Positions 6,579-8,006 of a stretch of 8,006 bases of DNA are shown piece by piece. Numbering within the stretch: position 1 is the first letter of the stretch; every line of letters begins with the position of its first letter. The stretch is from the NCBI GenBank assembly GCA_900766865.1, contig CAAFXA010000061.1, positions 1 through 8,006 on the forward strand, given 5' to 3'. The translations under genes and the position numbers were made by a program. The notes beneath the pieces were generated by a model. That model saw only the letters and a list, made by a program, of their open reading frames with translations. It searched no databases and was not told where the DNA came from. This stretch comes from an uncultured Akkermansia sp. (GTDB lineage Bacteria > Verrucomicrobiota > Verrucomicrobiia > Verrucomicrobiales > Akkermansiaceae).

Positions 6579-6630
6579 GAATCCTCCTGTCTGTTTTGTG
6601 CAGGCAGGAGGATTCGGAAATTTCATTTTT
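6579..6630 (+). terminator. Strong hairpin between ileS and lspA (terminator or attenuator)
   Basis: GAATCCTCCTGTCTG (6579-6593) pairs with CAGGCAGGAGGATTC (6601-6615) over 15 bp with one G-T pair and a 7-base loop. It begins 10 bases after the ileS stop. The 3' arm is followed by GGAAATTTCATTTTT, T-rich but not an immediate T-run. It could terminate partially or protect mRNA ends. The GGAGGA in the 3' arm is about 30 bases from the lspA ATG, too far to be its ribosome binding site. Confidence 0.6.
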
Positions 6631-6641
6631 CATATTCGTCC

Positions 6642-7247
6642 ATGAAGCGCATTACCCTGTATCTGATTCTTCTCATAGTCCTGCTGTATGTACTGGACCA
6701 GGTGTCCAAGTGGTACATTGTGTTCCATTACAATCTGCCCACGCCGTTCTATCTGGACCACACTCCTGTCATTACAGACAGCCGTATCATGAACTTCAAC
6801 ATCGTGCGCATTCACAACACGGGCGTGGCTTTCGGTATGGGGAATGGTACGGCCTGGGCGCCCTTCCTCTTCCTGGGGGTGCAGGTGGTGGCCCTCGTGG
6901 GGCTTACTATCCTTTACCGCCGCAACTTCTTCTACAACCGCACGCTCAAAGTTGCCTGGGCCTGCATTATGGCCGGTGTGCTCGGTAATATGACCGACCG
7001 CCTGACTCAGGGCTTCTTTCTGCCCGGTGCGGAGGGCAAGGGTTTCTTTGCCAATCTCATCAATGGCTATGTGGTGGACTTCCTGGACTTTTCCTTCCCC
7101 TGGATTACCACGGAGGTATTCCCCAATGGGTATCACTGGCCCTCTTTCAATGTGGCGGATTCCTGCGTGTGTATTGCAGCCGGTCTTTTCCTGATTGCCT
7201 CTTTCATGCCCCAGCCGCAGCCGGAGAAGAAGGAGGAAGCTAAGTAA
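6642..7247 (+). CDS. lspA: Lipoprotein signal peptidase (signal peptidase II)
   Basis: Inner-membrane aspartyl peptidase that removes the signal peptide of prolipoproteins after the lipobox cysteine has been lipidated. The protein has 201 aa. Helices lie at about 5-23 (LYLILLIVLLYVLD), 71-92, 101-117 and 174-189. Family motifs are present: LDQVSKW (18-24), NTGVAFG (59-65), GNMTDR (115-120) and FNVAD (169-173). The catalytic aspartates are D119 and D173. It is about 35-40 residues longer than the E. coli enzyme (164). Extra sequence lies in the segments around 31-52 and 121-165 and in a charged tail, EKKEEAK. The start at MKRITLYL is chosen because it opens directly into helix 1; upstream in-frame sequence belongs to the ileS end and the hairpin. 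No Shine-Dalgarno sequence is seen. The next gene follows after 12 bases. Confidence 0.97.
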   Translation: MKRITLYLILLIVLLYVLDQVSKWYIVFHYNLPTPFYLDHTPVITDSRIMNFNIVRIHNTGVAFGMGNGTAWAPFLFLGVQVVALVGLTILYRRNFFYNRTLKVAWACIMAGVLGNMTDRLTQGFFLPGAEGKGFFANLINGYVVDFLDFSFPWITTEVFPNGYHWPSFNVADSCVCIAAGLFLIASFMPQPQPEKKEEAK

Positions 7248-7259
7248 AACAGAAGAGCT

Positions 7260-7853
7260 ATGTGGCGAGTTGTTTGCTTTGCGCTCTCTGCTTTGCCTGC
7301 TTGCGCGGGATTCAGTACCACGGTACAGTCCATGCAACTGAAGCATGGACAGAATGCGGCTACGCTTGCCTTCGAGGCAGACCAGCCCATCCGCAAGGCT
7401 AAAGCCCATTGTGATTGCACAGTGGTACAGGTGGATGGAACGCGCCTCGTGGCTCAGGTGGATGCCTCCAAATTCGAGGGGAAGGTGGAGAAAACGATTG
7501 ACGCCACAACTGCCGATGGTAAGACAACACGCCTCACTATGCGTTTTTCTGTGCCGGACGCAGTGAAACTCAGCGCCCGCACGCTGCAGTGGAAGGTGGG
7601 CGCACCTGCTGCGCCGCAGGTGCTGCGCATTACGATTCCTGCCGGCTCGCCCGTGAAGACGGTGACGGAGGCCGCCCTTTCCGGAGAAGATTTTGATTAC
7701 GACCCTCGCAAGGGCTCTCGCCCCGGGGAATTCACCGTAACGATTACCCCGAAGTCTACGGCGAAACGTGTTCTCAATCGCCTTATTATCACCACGGACG
7801 CCGCCGACCCCCGCTTCTCCCGCTACATTATCTATTTACAGGTGAAAAAATAA
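7260..7853 (+). CDS. Exported DUF1573-like protein, possible lipoprotein
   Basis: A 197-aa protein with a short signal peptide: MWR, hydrophobic VVCFALSALPA, then C15. It could be cut by signal peptidase I near ACAG|F, or be a lipoprotein with the imperfect lipobox LPAC (Pro at -2 is atypical). The mature part looks like two Ig-like beta-sandwich halves. The first (about 20-100) carries HCDCT (C51, C53), like the C-x-C-T motif of DUF1573 proteins, which are common in Verrucomicrobiota, Planctomycetes and Bacteroidetes. The second (about 103-196) repeats the strand pattern, ending YIIYLQVKK. DUF1573 has no established biochemical role. The gene starts 12 bases after lspA, so co-transcription is likely; a weak purine-rich GAAGAG sits two bases before the ATG. 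Family call is tentative; an exported, non-enzymatic beta protein is well supported. Confidence 0.75.
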   Translation: MWRVVCFALSALPACAGFSTTVQSMQLKHGQNAATLAFEADQPIRKAKAHCDCTVVQVDGTRLVAQVDASKFEGKVEKTIDATTADGKTTRLTMRFSVPDAVKLSARTLQWKVGAPAAPQVLRITIPAGSPVKTVTEAALSGEDFDYDPRKGSRPGEFTVTITPKSTAKRVLNRLIITTDAADPRFSRYIIYLQVKK

Positions 7854-8006
7854 CTTGGGCTCCTCTAAAAGCTCAAAATGGGTGATGAAATTTGGCGAGG
7901 CGAGCGAAGCGAGCGGAAATTGTGAGCCCAGAGGGCGAAAGAACTCAGGCAGGTGGTGGAGCGGCGGAGCCGCGGAACCCCTGCAATGCAGAAAAAAGAT
8001 ATCTGA
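7854..8006 (+). other. Purine-rich, repeat-like 3' region with nested inverted repeats
   Basis: After the last gene comes a stretch unlike the coding sequence around it. TGGGCTC (7856-7862) pairs with GAGCCCA (7924-7930). Inside it AATTT (7889-7893) pairs with AAATT (7917-7921). The core has repeated GCGAG units, with GCGAGC at 7900-7905 and again at 7909-7914. Beyond lies a small hairpin, GCGGC (7961-7965) and GCCGC (7969-7973), with a 3-base loop. A frame from ATG 7885 stays open for 40 codons to the window edge, but its product is low-complexity (GEASEASG, SGGAAEP) and has no ribosome binding site, so I do not call it a gene. It could be a dispersed repeat, a structured RNA or transcript 3' end. 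Confidence 0.45.

Noticed and set aside
6630..7409. A 259-codon minus-strand frame opposite lspA and the next gene.
   Set aside because: It shadows the strongly supported lspA, has no start signal, and the translation has no recognisable fold or signal.
7878..7925. A 15-codon frame (MGDEIWRGERSERKL) in the 3' repeat-like region.
   Set aside because: It is too short, has no ribosome binding site, and is made of the GCGAG repeat units, so coding is not supported.
7981..7996. CTGCAATGCAG followed by AAAAAA as a possible minus-strand start or plus-strand terminator.
   Set aside because: The palindrome leaves only a 3-bp stem once a minimal loop is allowed, and an A-run after it is wrong for a plus-strand terminator.
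1..8006. CRISPR arrays, insertion sequences, tRNA genes or phage genes.
   Set aside because: No regularly spaced direct repeats, transposase motifs, terminal inverted repeats with target duplications, or tRNA-like cloverleaf were seen on either strand.

Overview
The window looks like chromosome from a Verrucomicrobiota bacterium close to Akkermansia. The main clue is the C-terminal tail shared by two secreted proteins, PEPTTATL[S/G]LLALAGL followed by AARRRRK. This is a PEP-CTERM-type sorting signal of the form I associate with Akkermansiaceae. The assignment rests on recognising that tail, not on a database search. No phage, insertion sequence, CRISPR array, tRNA or rRNA was found.

Left part (1-3727, minus strand). 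Two secreted PEP-CTERM proteins lie in tandem. One is a 260-aa LamG/concanavalin-like protein (122-904). The other is a 671-aa repeat-rich, probably beta-helical protein (1046-3061). A good Rho-independent terminator lies between them (982-1018), so they are probably separate transcription units. Upstream is an orphan 118-aa membrane protein (3371-3727). The PEP-CTERM genes are visibly more AT-rich than the genes to the right.

Right part (3851-7853, plus strand). This holds ileS (isoleucyl-tRNA synthetase), lspA (lipoprotein signal peptidase) and a 197-aa exported protein resembling the DUF1573 family. A strong hairpin separates ileS from lspA and may terminate or attenuate transcription. lspA and the DUF1573-like gene are only 12 bases apart and are probably co-transcribed. 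The last 150 bases are a purine-rich, repeat-like stretch with nested inverted repeats and no convincing gene.

The most interesting pattern is in the starts. The 118-aa gene and ileS diverge from a 123-base spacer, and each has a sigma70-like -10 box ending 6-9 bases before its ATG. The LamG-like gene has an extended -10 (TGTTATCAT) 8 bases before its ATG. None of the three has a Shine-Dalgarno sequence, so all three may be leaderless or nearly leaderless mRNAs. I did not find a clear multi-gene undescribed system. The other second-look items are the six-copy ITQ repeat and single dockerin-like loop in the large PEP-CTERM protein, a possible lipoprotein next to lspA, and the 3' repeat-like element.
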